Below the pieces are notes generated by a model that saw nothing but the letters and a program-made list of their open reading frames with translations, was not told where the DNA came from and did no database searches. A stretch of DNA of 58,960 nt from the NCBI RefSeq assembly GCF_041677825.1, contig NZ_JBAYPG010000023.1, forward strand, positions 1 to 58,960, written 5' to 3'. Below, piece by piece: positions 25,233 to 34,463 of the stretch; the first letter of the stretch is position 1, and the number at the start of each line of letters is the position of its first letter. The position numbers and the translations under genes were made by a program. Source of the DNA: Castellaniella sp041677825. Lineage in GTDB: Bacteria; Pseudomonadota; Gammaproteobacteria; Burkholderiales; Burkholderiaceae_B.

Positions 25233-26552
25233 TCAGGCGACTTGCGACTCGGCGCCCTCTTCGAATTGCGCTTCTTCGGTCGAGCCCGCCATCGCCGTCG
25301 TCGAGGACTGCCCGCCTTCGATGGCCTGCGTGACGGCATCGAAGTACCCGACCCCGACCTCGCGCTGGTGCTTGACGGCGGTGAAACCCTTGTCGGCCGC
25401 CGCGAATTCCTTCTGCTGCAATTCGACGAATGCCGTCATCTGATGGCTGGCGTAGCCATGCGCCAGTTCAAACATGCTGTAGTTCAGCGCATGGAAGCCC
25501 GCCAGGGTGATGAACTGGAACTTGTAGCCCATGGCGCCCAGTTCACGCTGGAAGCGCGCGACCGTGGCGTCATCCAGATTCTTCTTCCAGTTGAACGACG
25601 GCGAGCAGTTATAGGCCAGCATCTTGCCGGGAAAGCGCCGGTGGATGGCGTCCGCAAAGCGGCGGGCATACTCGAGATTGGGCGTCGACGTCTCGCACCA
25701 GATCAGGTCCGCGTAGGGCGCGTAGGCCAGGCCGCGCGCAATGGCCTGATCCAGGCCGGCGCGGGTGCGGTAAAACCCTTCCACGGTGCGCTCACCGGTA
25801 ATGAACGGGGCATCATTCTCGTCGACGTTGCTGGTCAGCAGGTCAGCGGCCTCGGCATCGGTGCGGGCCACCAGCAGCGCAGGCACGTCCATCACATCGG
25901 CCGCCAGACGGGCCGCCACCAGCTTGGCCACGGCCTCGCGCGTGGGCACCAGAACCTTGCCCCCCATGTGGCCGCATTTCTTCACGGAGGCCAGCTGGTC
26001 TTCGAAATGCACCCCGGCAGCCCCGGCCTCTATCATGGCCTTCATCAATTCAAAGGCATTGAGCACACCGCCAAAGCCCGCTTCGGCGTCGGCCACGATG
26101 GGCGCCAGATAGTCGATATAGTCGGCCTCTCCGGGATTCTTGCCCTCCATCCACTGGATCTGGTCGCAGCGCAGCAAGGCATTGTTGATGCGCCGCACCA
26201 CCATGGGTACGGAATTGGCCGGATACAGGGATTGATCGGGGTACATTTCGCCCGCGATATTCGCGTCACCGGCGACCTGCCAGCCCGACAGGTAGATGGC
26301 CTTCAGGCCGGCCTTGACTTGCTGCATGGCCTGATTGCCAGTCAGGGCACCCAGGGCATTGACGAAGGGCTCTTCGTGCAACAGCCGCCACAGGTTTTCG
26401 GCGCCGCGCCGGGCCAGGCTGTACTCGACCTTCACCGAGCCACGCAGACGGACCACTTCTTCGGCGTCATAGCCGCGCTTGATCCCCTGCCAGCGCGCAT
26501 CTTCAGCCCAGCGGCGCTGCAGGTTGCGGACTTCATCTTCTCTGGTACTCAT
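25233..26552 (-). CDS. aceA: Isocitrate lyase
   Basis: The 439-residue enzyme carries the catalytic loop KKCGH (residues 191-195) and other family stretches (FEDQLASVKKCGHMGGK, NWKKNLDDATVARFQ). It cleaves isocitrate to glyoxylate and succinate, the first step of the glyoxylate shunt, allowing growth on acetate and fatty acids. ATG at 26552 has GGGAG upstream; a reading from 26633 adds 27 unrelated residues. It is a single-gene unit with its own terminator. No malate synthase is in the window. Confidence 0.95.
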   Translation of the reverse strand: MSTREDEVRNLQRRWAEDARWQGIKRGYDAEEVVRLRGSVKVEYSLARRGAENLWRLLHEEPFVNALGALTGNQAMQQVKAGLKAIYLSGWQVAGDANIAGEMYPDQSLYPANSVPMVVRRINNALLRCDQIQWMEGKNPGEADYIDYLAPIVADAEAGFGGVLNAFELMKAMIEAGAAGVHFEDQLASVKKCGHMGGKVLVPTREAVAKLVAARLAADVMDVPALLVARTDAEAADLLTSNVDENDAPFITGERTVEGFYRTRAGLDQAIARGLAYAPYADLIWCETSTPNLEYARRFADAIHRRFPGKMLAYNCSPSFNWKKNLDDATVARFQRELGAMGYKFQFITLAGFHALNYSMFELAHGYASHQMTAFVELQQKEFAAADKGFTAVKHQREVGVGYFDAVTQAIEGGQSSTTAMAGSTEEAQFEEGAESQVA

Positions 26553-26849
26553 CGTGCATCTCCCGAAAGGATTGGAATGGAATGAAATCGAATGGGCACA
26601 GTGTACTCGGATGATGCAGCGCATATAGCTCATATGTCTTATATAAGATAGTATTTTTTATTACGTAAAATCATGCTGTTATATTTTCTATTTCATGTTA
26701 TGAAATAATTTTCGATATCATGAAAATATTTTCAACGCACTGCAGCATGTCTGTTTCACATGCCACCAGCAAGGTTTCACCATACGAAAAATACGGCGAG
26801 GGTATAGAGTATCGGGATCCAGTGCATTCTTCTTCCGGGCCCTGCCATC
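26553..26849. promoter_or_regulatory. AT-rich divergent control region between aceA and queF, with two inverted repeats
   Basis: This is the most AT-rich stretch in the window. It holds a perfect 7-bp inverted repeat with a 3-bp spacer, ATTTCAT-GTT-ATGAAAT, at 26690-26706. A second repeat, ATTTTC-N8-GAAAAT, lies at 26708-26727. Both share a TTTC/GAAA design and sit side by side, as expected for tandem binding of one regulator. They lie 140-175 bp upstream of aceA and 120-160 bp upstream of queF. No preQ1 riboswitch fold was recognised before queF. Confidence 0.55.
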
Positions 26850-27680
26850 ATGTCATTCAAATCCCTCGCCGACAGCCCGCTGGGCAAGGCGGTCGCCGCC
26901 TCCGACCACTACGACCCCGGCCTGCTCCATGTGATCGAACGGGCCGGCACACGCAGCCAGCTGGCCTTGCCGCTGGCCAGCCATGGTGCCGATATCTGGA
27001 ACGCCTATGAACTTTCCTGGCTCGACGCGGCAGGCAAGCCTGTGGTGGCCATGGGCCGCTTCACCTTTGCCCATGACAGCCCCGGCCTGATCGAATCCAA
27101 GTCCTTCAAGCTCTACCTGAACAGCTACAACGAAGAACGGTTCGAATACGCCGATATTGTCCGGCTGCGCCTGTATACAGACCTGTCACGCGCCTGCGGC
27201 AAGCCGGTCGGGGTCGAGATCCTGTCGGTGCGTCCTGCCTTCGAACTCAGTTGCGCCCCCTTGCGCGGCAGCTGCATCGATGACCAGACGCTCCAGTTCG
27301 AAGCCACCACCCTGCCCCAGCCCGAGGCGCTGGCATGTACCGCCTCGGCGCCCTTCGTACGCGAGACCCTGGTCAGTGAACTGCTGAAATCGAATTGCCC
27401 CGTTACGGGCCAACCCGACTGGGCCAGCCTGCAGATCACCTATGCCGGCCCGAAGATCAGCCGCGCAGGCCTGCTGCGCTACATCGTCTCATTGCGCCGC
27501 ACACAAGAGTTTCACGAACTGTGCGTGGAAAAGATCTACGGCGAAATCATGCAGCGCTGCCACCCTGAAACGCTGCTGGTCTACGCCCGCTACACGCGAC
27601 GCGGGGGCCTGGACATCAACCCCTGGCGGGCCAACCATGACCCCGGCGACATCAGCCACAGCCGCACGCTCAGGCAATGA
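26850..27680 (+). CDS. queF: NADPH-dependent 7-cyano-7-deazaguanine reductase
   Basis: The 276-residue protein is the long two-domain form of QueF, with the motif ESKSFKLYLNS (NADPH binding) and the catalytic cysteine in KSNCPVTGQPDW. It reduces preQ0 to preQ1 in queuosine synthesis for tRNA. It is divergent from aceA and convergent with pgsA. The other queuosine genes are not nearby. Confidence 0.95.
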   Translation: MSFKSLADSPLGKAVAASDHYDPGLLHVIERAGTRSQLALPLASHGADIWNAYELSWLDAAGKPVVAMGRFTFAHDSPGLIESKSFKLYLNSYNEERFEYADIVRLRLYTDLSRACGKPVGVEILSVRPAFELSCAPLRGSCIDDQTLQFEATTLPQPEALACTASAPFVRETLVSELLKSNCPVTGQPDWASLQITYAGPKISRAGLLRYIVSLRRTQEFHELCVEKIYGEIMQRCHPETLLVYARYTRRGGLDINPWRANHDPGDISHSRTLRQ

Positions 27681-27731
27681 GGGATCCCGCCCATACCCCG
27701 GTGCGAAAGGAATACAGCGCGGCCTTGTGGA

Positions 27732-28313
27732 TCATTGCGGGCCGCCCGTGGCACGCTCGCGCATCTGCGGCCAGGCCATGCGCAGATACCAGCACATGGA
27801 CCAGAACGTCAGTATGGCCGCCACGATGATCAGCACGGTGCCGATCCAGCGTATGGGCAGCCCACGCCACGGCGCCCAGTAGAGAAGGCACGGGATCGCA
27901 ACCATCTGCGCCGCCGTCTTGAACTTGCCCAGCCAGTTCACGGCCACGCTGCTGCTGGCGCCGATCTTGGCCATCCATTCACGCAATGCAGAAATAGTGA
28001 TCTCCCGGCCTATGATGACCAGGGCGATGAGCGAATCCACCCGCCCCAGATCGAGCAGGATCAACAGTGCCGCACAGACCATGAGTTTGTCGGCCACCGG
28101 GTCGAGAAATGCGCCGAAGGCCGATGTCTGGTTCCAGCGGCGCGCCAGCCAGCCGTCGAGCCAGTCGGTTACGGCCGCCACGATGAACGCCAGTGCCGCC
28201 GCCGCATCGCGCCAGCCGGCTGTCCAGGCATCGGGCAGATAGAACACCCCCACGATCAGCGGGATCATGGCAATGCGCAACCAGGTGAGGGCAATCGGGA
28301 TATTCAAAGGCAT
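27732..28313 (-). CDS. pgsA: CDP-diacylglycerol-glycerol-3-phosphate 3-phosphatidyltransferase
   Basis: The 193-residue membrane enzyme begins MPLNIPIALTWLRIAMIPL and carries the CDP-alcohol phosphotransferase signature DG-x2-AR-x8-G-x3-D-x3-D in DWLDGWLARRWNQTS and AFGAFLDPVADK. It makes phosphatidylglycerophosphate, precursor of phosphatidylglycerol and cardiolipin. The start is placed at 28313 on family alignment; MASIMPLN from 28325 is an alternative with AGGG upstream. It lies 22 bp after uvrC, a conserved neighbour pair. Confidence 0.92.
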   Translation of the reverse strand: MPLNIPIALTWLRIAMIPLIVGVFYLPDAWTAGWRDAAAALAFIVAAVTDWLDGWLARRWNQTSAFGAFLDPVADKLMVCAALLILLDLGRVDSLIALVIIGREITISALREWMAKIGASSSVAVNWLGKFKTAAQMVAIPCLLYWAPWRGLPIRWIGTVLIIVAAILTFWSMCWYLRMAWPQMRERATGGPQ

Positions 28314-28335
28314 GATAGACGCCATACTACCCTGT

Positions 28336-30168
28336 TCATTCATGCAGCGCATCGTAGATGCGCCCGGCCAGTTCATCCGAGATACCGGCGACACTGCGCA
28401 GTTCATCGATGCTGGCATCCACCACCCCCGAAAAGCCCCCAAAGCGCGCCAACAGCTTCTGTCGGCGCTGCTTGCCGATGCCTTCGATTTCTTCGAGACG
28501 TGATATGTTGCGCGCCCGCGCCCGCCGTGCCCGCATGCCCGTGATGGCAAAACGGTGCGCCTCGTCACGCACCTGGGCCACCAGCATCAGCGCCGGGGAC
28601 TCGACCCCGAGCGCCACGGGTGCACGGCCATCGGCAAACACCAGGGTCTCGAGCCCCACCCGGCGATGATCGCCCTTGGCCACGCCCACCAGAACGGCGA
28701 TATCCAGGCCGAGTTCGACAAACACCTGGCGCGCCACTTCAACCTGCCCCTTGCCGCCGTCGATCAGGACCACGTCGGGCATCGGCATCTGGCCATCGGC
28801 CACCTGCGCGAAACGCCGTGTCAGCGCCTGCCGCATGGCGGCATAGTCATCCCCCGGCTCGATGCCGGCGATGTTGAACCGGCGGTACAGCGAATGCTGC
28901 ATGTCGTGGTTGCGGTACACGACGCAGGAGGCCTGCGTGGCTTCGCCGGCTGTATGGCTGATATCGAAACATTCGATGTGCAGGGCGTTCAGCGCCGCGT
29001 CATCGGTGTCCAGATCCAGCTCTATGGCCAGTGCGCGCGTACGCGCCTCACGCGCGCTGGACTCGCTCAGGCGATTGGCCAGGGCACGCTGCGCGTTGCG
29101 GCGCGCCTGCTCAAGCCAGGCGCGCCGTGTCCCCTGGGGGCGGGTCAGCACGCGCACCGGGTGGCCGTGCTGGGCGGCCAGCATGGCCAGCAAATCGGCA
29201 TCCGGAACCGCATGCGAACAGACCAGCACCGCAGGCGCAGGGTTGTCGGCATAGTGCTGGGCAATGAAGGCCGCCAGGATGTCTTCGGCCGCCTGATCCT
29301 GTGCCTGGGTGGGAAACAGCGGCCTGTCACCCAGGTGACGCCCGTTGCGAACCATCGCCAGGTTCACGCACACGCGGCCTTCAGCCTGTTCGAGCGCAAT
29401 GATGTCCACGCTGTCTTCGCCCACCTGCTCCATGGTCTGCTGCTGCAGCACCTTGGCCAGGGCGCGCATCTGGTCGCGCAGCACCGCCGCCTGCTCGAAA
29501 TCCTGACGATCCGAGGCGGCCATCATGCGCGTCTCGATATCGCGCATCACTTCGTCGGAGCGCCCCTCGAGGAAGCGGATCGCACGCTGCACGTCGGCCT
29601 GGTAGTCTGCAAGCGAAATCAGGCCCACGCAGGGCGCCGAACAGCGGCCGATCTGGTACAGCAGACAGGGGCGTGTCCGGTGGGCGTACACGCTGTCCTC
29701 GCAGGTGCGCAGGCGAAAGACCTTCTGCAGGATCTGTATGGTTTCGCGCACCGCCCATGAATTGGGATACGGGCCGAAGAAATGCCCCTTGCCCCGGGTG
29801 CTGCCACGGTAGTACACCAGCCGTGGGGCCTCGTGGTCGGTGATATGCAGATAGGGATAGGACTTGTCGTCCCGGAAGAGAATGTTGTAGCGGGGCCGAA
29901 GGCGCTTGATGAGATTGTTTTCGAGGATCAGGGCTTCGGCCTCGGTGCGCGTGACCGTGATCTCGGTGCGCACCACCCGCGCCAGCATGTGGGCAATGCG
30001 CGGGCCATGGCCCGATTTGCGGAAGTACGAACTGACCCGGCGTTTCAGGTCGCGCGCCTTGCCCACATACAGAACCTCGCCTTGCGCATCCAGATGCCGA
30101 TAAACACCTGGCAGGTGCGGCAGATCAGCCAGGAAATTCTTCAGATCGAAAGCTTCGGGCTCGGACAT
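28336..30168 (-). CDS. uvrC: Excinuclease ABC subunit C
   Basis: The 610-residue protein has an N-terminal GIY-YIG nuclease (LPGVYRHLDAQG, EVLYVGKARDLKRRVSSYF), a UvrB-interacting UVR segment near residue 200, an RNase H-like C-terminal nuclease (ECFDISHTAGEATQASCVV, DVVLIDGGKGQ) and a helix-hairpin-helix end. It makes both incisions in nucleotide excision repair. The start at 30168 (MSEPEAF) or 30177 lies inside the end of nagZ, a 44-bp overlap. Confidence 0.95.
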   Translation of the reverse strand: MSEPEAFDLKNFLADLPHLPGVYRHLDAQGEVLYVGKARDLKRRVSSYFRKSGHGPRIAHMLARVVRTEITVTRTEAEALILENNLIKRLRPRYNILFRDDKSYPYLHITDHEAPRLVYYRGSTRGKGHFFGPYPNSWAVRETIQILQKVFRLRTCEDSVYAHRTRPCLLYQIGRCSAPCVGLISLADYQADVQRAIRFLEGRSDEVMRDIETRMMAASDRQDFEQAAVLRDQMRALAKVLQQQTMEQVGEDSVDIIALEQAEGRVCVNLAMVRNGRHLGDRPLFPTQAQDQAAEDILAAFIAQHYADNPAPAVLVCSHAVPDADLLAMLAAQHGHPVRVLTRPQGTRRAWLEQARRNAQRALANRLSESSAREARTRALAIELDLDTDDAALNALHIECFDISHTAGEATQASCVVYRNHDMQHSLYRRFNIAGIEPGDDYAAMRQALTRRFAQVADGQMPMPDVVLIDGGKGQVEVARQVFVELGLDIAVLVGVAKGDHRRVGLETLVFADGRAPVALGVESPALMLVAQVRDEAHRFAITGMRARRARARNISRLEEIEGIGKQRRQKLLARFGGFSGVVDASIDELRSVAGISDELAGRIYDALHE

Positions 30169-31180
30169 AACGTGCATCGGACAGGAGTTCGGCCCAGCCA
30201 GGCGCTGGCCGGCCCGGGCGCAGGCGGCGGATGCGGTTCACCGATGCCATCTGCACGGGCTGGCCCGCCAGACCCTCGAGCAGCGCATCGGCCAGATCGG
30301 GCCGGTTGCACACCAGCACCATGTCGCAGCCTGCCTGCAGCGCCGCCCGGGCGCGCGCGTGGATGTCACCCGCCACGCTGGCCCCTTCCATGGTCAGATC
30401 ATCGGAAAACACCACCCCATCATACTGCAGGCGATTGCGCAGGATATCCGTGATCCAGCGCCGTGAAAACCCGGCGGGCTCTGGCGCCACCTGCGGATAG
30501 ATGACGTGCGCCGGCATGATGGCCGGCAGCACCAGATCCCCCAGCCACGCGTAGGGCGCTGCATCGGTGGACATGATGTCTTCCAGGGCGCGCCGGTCTG
30601 TCGGCACTTCGAGATGCGAATCGGCAGCGACTGCGCCATGCCCCGGGAAATGCTTGCCACAGGCCCCCATGCCCGCCTGGCCCAGGCCCTGCACCAGCGC
30701 ACGGGCCAGCATGGCCACCACGGCCGGTTCTTCGTGCAGGGCGCGGTCACCGATCACCTGGCTGAGCCCGTAATCCAGGTCCAGAACGGGGGTGAAGCTG
30801 AAATCGACCCCACAGGCGCGCAGCTCGCTCGCCAGCACGAAGCCGGCTTCGGTCAGGGCGTGCAGCGCAGCCTGGGGGTCATGGCCGTACCAGCGGCCGA
30901 AGCTGCGCATGGGCGGTATGGCGGTGAAGCCATCGGTGCGAAAACGCTGTACCCGCCCGCCTTCATGGTCCACTGCGATCAGCAGGGGTTCGTCGCGCAC
31001 TGCGTGAATGCTCTCGCAGAGTTCGCTCAATTGACTGCGATCGGCAAAATTGCGCGTGAAGAGAATCACGCCACCGACCTGCGGGTGCATCAGGCGGCGG
31101 ATTTCGGCGGATGCAAGCTCGAACCCGGCCACATCCACCATGACAGGGCCTGGCAACAGCCTGGACGCTGGCGCATTCAT
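30125..31180 (-). CDS. nagZ: Beta-N-acetylhexosaminidase
   Basis: The 351-residue GH3 enzyme has DHEGGRVQRF, the catalytic loop KHFPGHG with DSH nearby, and the nucleophile Asp in FSDDLTMEGA. It removes GlcNAc from anhydro-muropeptides in peptidoglycan recycling, and thereby tunes ampC-type induction where present. It overlaps acpS by four bases (ATGA) and uvrC by 44 bp, with a C-terminal tail (YVRARSFRSEE) beyond the barrel. Confidence 0.93.
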   Translation of the reverse strand: MNAPASRLLPGPVMVDVAGFELASAEIRRLMHPQVGGVILFTRNFADRSQLSELCESIHAVRDEPLLIAVDHEGGRVQRFRTDGFTAIPPMRSFGRWYGHDPQAALHALTEAGFVLASELRACGVDFSFTPVLDLDYGLSQVIGDRALHEEPAVVAMLARALVQGLGQAGMGACGKHFPGHGAVAADSHLEVPTDRRALEDIMSTDAAPYAWLGDLVLPAIMPAHVIYPQVAPEPAGFSRRWITDILRNRLQYDGVVFSDDLTMEGASVAGDIHARARAALQAGCDMVLVCNRPDLADALLEGLAGQPVQMASVNRIRRLRPGRPAPGWAELLSDARYVRARSFRSEEFPG

Positions 31181-31653
31181 GGCAGCAGCCCCCTTGCCGC
31201 GTGACCGACAGACGCGCCCATATTCGGCGTGTCCAGCCCGGCGGATCGATCCTGTTGCTCCACGATCACGAATGCGGCCACCATGTCGGCCTCGTCGGTC
31301 ATCGAGACATGTGCCGGGCCAAAACGCACGCGATACCAGAGCGCCAGTTCGGCCGACAGATGGATCTCGGGGGCGCCGCCCTTGCGATTGAGGATCTGCA
31401 CACGCGACCAGGTCATGGGCATGTGAATGCCCAGCCCGATGGCCTTCGAGAATGCTTCCTTGGCGGCAAAGCGCGTGGCCAGATAGCGGATGCCGCGACG
31501 TGCATCGCGTGCTGCGCGCCGCGCATGAACAGCCTGCTCGTCAGGGCCCAGAATGCGCTCGACGAAGCGGTTGCCATGACGAGCATAGACACGCTCGATA
31601 CGTGCGACCTGGAGCAGGTCGGTGCCAATGCCGGCAATCCCGGGTGCGTACAC
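31177..31653 (-). CDS. acpS: Holo-[acyl-carrier-protein] synthase
   Basis: The 158-residue protein has the AcpS motifs GIGTDLLQVARI and RFAAKEAFSKAIG, which bind Mg-CoA. It attaches phosphopantetheine to acyl carrier protein. The start is GTG at 31653 with GGAGG four bases upstream. The protein is about 30 residues longer than E. coli AcpS, with a C-terminal tail (NMGASVGHAARGLLP) that has no clear function. It overlaps nagZ by four bases. Confidence 0.93.
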   Translation of the reverse strand: MYAPGIAGIGTDLLQVARIERVYARHGNRFVERILGPDEQAVHARRAARDARRGIRYLATRFAAKEAFSKAIGLGIHMPMTWSRVQILNRKGGAPEIHLSAELALWYRVRFGPAHVSMTDEADMVAAFVIVEQQDRSAGLDTPNMGASVGHAARGLLP

Positions 31654-31719
31654 AAGGCCTCCTGGAAAAAAGGGTCCGGTTGCCCGGTGCCTGAACGAAA
31701 CGCACCGTGCGCGCCAGGA

Positions 31720-32265
31720 CTACAGTTTCAGAAAATGCTCGCGATAATGCCTGAGTTCATCGATGGATTCCTGGATGTCGGCCAGCGCTTCGTGCTTGCC
31801 CACCTTGTTGAAGCTGCGATAGACCTCGGGCTTCCAGCGCAGGGACAGTTCCTTCAGTGTACTCACGTCGAGGTTGCGATAATGGAAGAAGGCCTCGAGC
31901 CGCGGCATGTATCGCACCATGAAGCGGCGATCCTGGCAAATCGTGTTGCCGCACATGGGTGATTTGCCGGCCGGCACCAGGGGCTCGAGAAACTGCAGCA
32001 GGATGTCCTCGGCCTGCGCTTCCGTGAGCGTCGAGGCCCTGACCCGATCGATCAGGCCACTCTTGCCGTGGGTCGACTGATTCCATTTGTCCATCCCGTC
32101 GAGCACCGGTGGTGCCTGATGGATGACCAGGACAGGCGCCTGCGCCACGAGTGTCAGGTCGGGCTCGGTCACGATGACGGCTATTTCCAGGATGCGCTCC
32201 CTGGCTGGATCCAGGCCCGACATTTCCATATCGAGCCAGATCAGACGCTGGTCATGCTGGGCCAT
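31720..32265 (-). CDS. orn: Oligoribonuclease
   Basis: The 181-residue protein is a DEDDh 3'-5' exonuclease: DMEMSGLDP supplies the first acidic pair, with GKSPMCGNTICQDRRF and HYRNLDVSTLKEL following, and the KHEALADIQESI end carries His and Asp. It degrades RNA dinucleotides and pGpG, finishing mRNA and c-di-GMP turnover. It is divergent from the M48 protease gene 54 bp away. Confidence 0.95.
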   Translation of the reverse strand: MAQHDQRLIWLDMEMSGLDPARERILEIAVIVTEPDLTLVAQAPVLVIHQAPPVLDGMDKWNQSTHGKSGLIDRVRASTLTEAQAEDILLQFLEPLVPAGKSPMCGNTICQDRRFMVRYMPRLEAFFHYRNLDVSTLKELSLRWKPEVYRSFNKVGKHEALADIQESIDELRHYREHFLKL

Positions 32266-32319
32266 ACTCTATAATCCATGATTGCAAAGACCTGATTTTC
32301 GCATATTGGCCCGACCCGC

Positions 32320-33564
32320 ATGCTGACCGCCCTGTTTCTTGCCTGCCTGCTGGGTGACCTTGCCTTGCGCACCTGGCTGGCCCGGCGGCAGATCCGCCAC
32401 GTGATGGCGCATCGCAACCATGTGCCTGACGCCTTTGCGCACCGCATCGGCCTGCACAGCCACCAGCGGGCAGCCGACTATACGGCGGCACGCAGCCACC
32501 TCACCATCATAGAGCGCATCGTCGAGGCGCTGGTGCTGCTCGGGCTGACACTGCTGGGCGGGCTCCAGTGGCTGGATATTCTCGCGGGGCGCCTGATCGA
32601 TTCCGAACTCTGGCGCCAGGCCGCGCTGATCGCGGTCGTGCTGGCGCTGCTGGGCCTCATCGGTCTGGCATTCTCGGCCTGGCGAACCTTTGTGCTCGAG
32701 GCCCGGTTCGGCTTCAACCGCATGACCCCACGGCTGTTCATGGTCGACGGCATGAAGATGCTGGTGGTCACCCTGGTTCTGGGCATTCCGCTGCTGCTGG
32801 CCATCCTGTCGTTGATGCAGGCCAGTCCACAGCACTGGGCCTGGTGGGCCTGGGGGGTCTGGGTAGGGTTCAACCTGCTGGTGCTGTGGCTCTATCCCGG
32901 TTTCATCGCCCCCTGGTTCAATCGGTTCACCCCGCTGGACAACCCCGAACTGAGCGAGCGCATCCATGCGCTCGCGCAACGCTGCCATTTTGGCCTCGAG
33001 GGGCTGTTCGTCATGGACGGCTCGCGCAGATCGGCCCACGGCAATGCCTATTTCACGGGGTTTGGCAGGCACCGGCGCATCGTATTCTTCGATACCCTGC
33101 TGGCCCGCCTGAATACCGACGAGGTGGAAGCCGTGCTGGCCCATGAACTGGGGCATTTCGCCCACCGGCATGTCTTGCGGCGCATCATCATGAATTTCGT
33201 GGCCGCAGGGGTTCTCCTCCAGCTCCTGGCCTGGCTGTCCACGCAGACCTGGTTCTATGTGCAGCTGGGTGTGGTTCCGCAACTGGGCCGCCCCAACGAC
33301 GGCCTCGCCCTGCTGCTGTTCATGCTGACCCTGCCGGTGTTCACCTTCTGGGTCACACCCATTGCCAGCCTCCTGTCGCGCCGCGACGAATTTCAGGCCG
33401 ATCGCTACGCCGTGACCCAGTGCGGGGCCCAGCCACTGGCCGATGCACTGGTCAAGCTCTATGACGACAATGCCGCCACGCTGACACCCGATCCCCTGCA
33501 CTCCGCTTGGTACGACAGCCACCCTTCGGCTGCCGTGCGCATTGCGCATCTGCACGATGCCTGA
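32320..33564 (+). CDS. M48-family (Ste24-like) membrane metalloprotease
   Basis: The 414-residue protein has several transmembrane helices, the zinc motif HELGH in VLAHELGHFAHRHV, and a downstream glutamate region in SRRDEFQADRYAV (the third zinc ligand, ExxxD). This is the CAAX prenyl protease 1 (Ste24) type rather than short HtpX. In bacteria it probably serves membrane protein quality control; its substrate is unknown. The gene overlaps rsgA by eight bases, an order I recall from related genomes. Confidence 0.9.
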   Translation: MLTALFLACLLGDLALRTWLARRQIRHVMAHRNHVPDAFAHRIGLHSHQRAADYTAARSHLTIIERIVEALVLLGLTLLGGLQWLDILAGRLIDSELWRQAALIAVVLALLGLIGLAFSAWRTFVLEARFGFNRMTPRLFMVDGMKMLVVTLVLGIPLLLAILSLMQASPQHWAWWAWGVWVGFNLLVLWLYPGFIAPWFNRFTPLDNPELSERIHALAQRCHFGLEGLFVMDGSRRSAHGNAYFTGFGRHRRIVFFDTLLARLNTDEVEAVLAHELGHFAHRHVLRRIIMNFVAAGVLLQLLAWLSTQTWFYVQLGVVPQLGRPNDGLALLLFMLTLPVFTFWVTPIASLLSRRDEFQADRYAVTQCGAQPLADALVKLYDDNAATLTPDPLHSAWYDSHPSAAVRIAHLHDA

Positions 33565-34456
33565 ACCCGCTCTGCTCCAGGGGCGCATCATCGCCGCCCA
33601 TGGGCGGCATTACCGGGTCGAGATGGACGGCGACGGCACCATACGGCACTGCTATGTGCGTGGCAAGAAATCGGGCCTGGCGGTGGGCGACCGGGTGCTG
33701 GTGCGCCCCGAAGGCGAAGAAGGCCTGATTGTCGAAGTCATGCCGCGTCGCAACCTGTTCTATCGTTCCGATGCCAACCGCAGCAAGCTGTTCGCCGCCA
33801 ATATCGACCAACTGCTTCTGGTGATCGCCCCGGAGCCCGAATTCTCGCTCGAACTCATCAGTCGGGCGCTGGTGGCGGCGGACAGCGCGGGGGTTCCCGT
33901 ATGCATCGTGCTGAACAAGGCCGACCTGCCCGGCATGGAGCAGGCCCGCGCGCGCCTGCAGGGCTTCGCCGATCTGGGTGTGCCCATCATCGAAGTCAGC
34001 GCGCTGAGTCCGGTTGCAGTGCAACACAGCCTGGGCCCGCGCCTGAAGGACCGCTGCAGCCTGTTGCTGGGGCAAAGCGGGATGGGCAAATCGACTCTGC
34101 TCAACGCACTGGTACCCAACGCTCAGGCACACACCGGGGCGCTGTCAGCCGCGCTGGGCACCGGGCGCCATACCACCACCCACACGCGTCTGCACGCCTT
34201 GCCACAGGGCGGTACCCTCATAGATTCGCCCGGTTTCCAGGCCTTTGGCCTGCAGCACCTCAGCGCGGATGAAGTCGAACGCGGCTTTCCGGAACTTGCG
34301 GCAGTGGCCGCGAATTGCCGCTTTGCGAACTGCAGGCACCACCGCGAGCCAGGCTGCGCCGTACAGGCCGGCATCGCACAGGGCGACATTTCGCCAGAAC
34401 GGCACGCCCTGTATCTGCGCATTCTCGAGGAAAACGCAGCGGGCGAACGCTATTGA
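33557..34456 (+). CDS. rsgA: Ribosome small-subunit-dependent GTPase A
   Basis: The 299-residue protein is a circularly permuted GTPase: an OB-fold N-terminal domain, NKAD (G4) before the P-loop GQSGMGKSTLLN (G1) and DSPGF (G3), then a C-terminal zinc site NCRFANCRHHREPGC. It helps late 30S maturation. ATG at 33557 overlaps the protease stop, with an in-frame start at 33542 less likely. It converges with the Nudix gene, leaving 7 bp. Confidence 0.95.
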   Translation: MPEPALLQGRIIAAHGRHYRVEMDGDGTIRHCYVRGKKSGLAVGDRVLVRPEGEEGLIVEVMPRRNLFYRSDANRSKLFAANIDQLLLVIAPEPEFSLELISRALVAADSAGVPVCIVLNKADLPGMEQARARLQGFADLGVPIIEVSALSPVAVQHSLGPRLKDRCSLLLGQSGMGKSTLLNALVPNAQAHTGALSAALGTGRHTTTHTRLHALPQGGTLIDSPGFQAFGLQHLSADEVERGFPELAAVAANCRFANCRHHREPGCAVQAGIAQGDISPERHALYLRILEENAAGERY

Positions 34457-34463
34457 GACGCGA

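Noticed and set aside
24615..26585. 656-codon plus-strand frame across the FixI-like gene and aceA
   Set aside because: It crosses a terminator and an FNR promoter and mirrors real minus-strand genes; its His/Gln/Gly-rich composition is typical of a shadow.
26740..26849. preQ1 riboswitch upstream of queF
   Set aside because: No compact A-rich pseudoknot pattern of class I or II could be recognised.
32269..33591. 440-codon minus-strand frame opposite the M48 protease
   Set aside because: The plus strand has HELGH and membrane helices; the minus reading is Gln/Gly/His-rich shadow.
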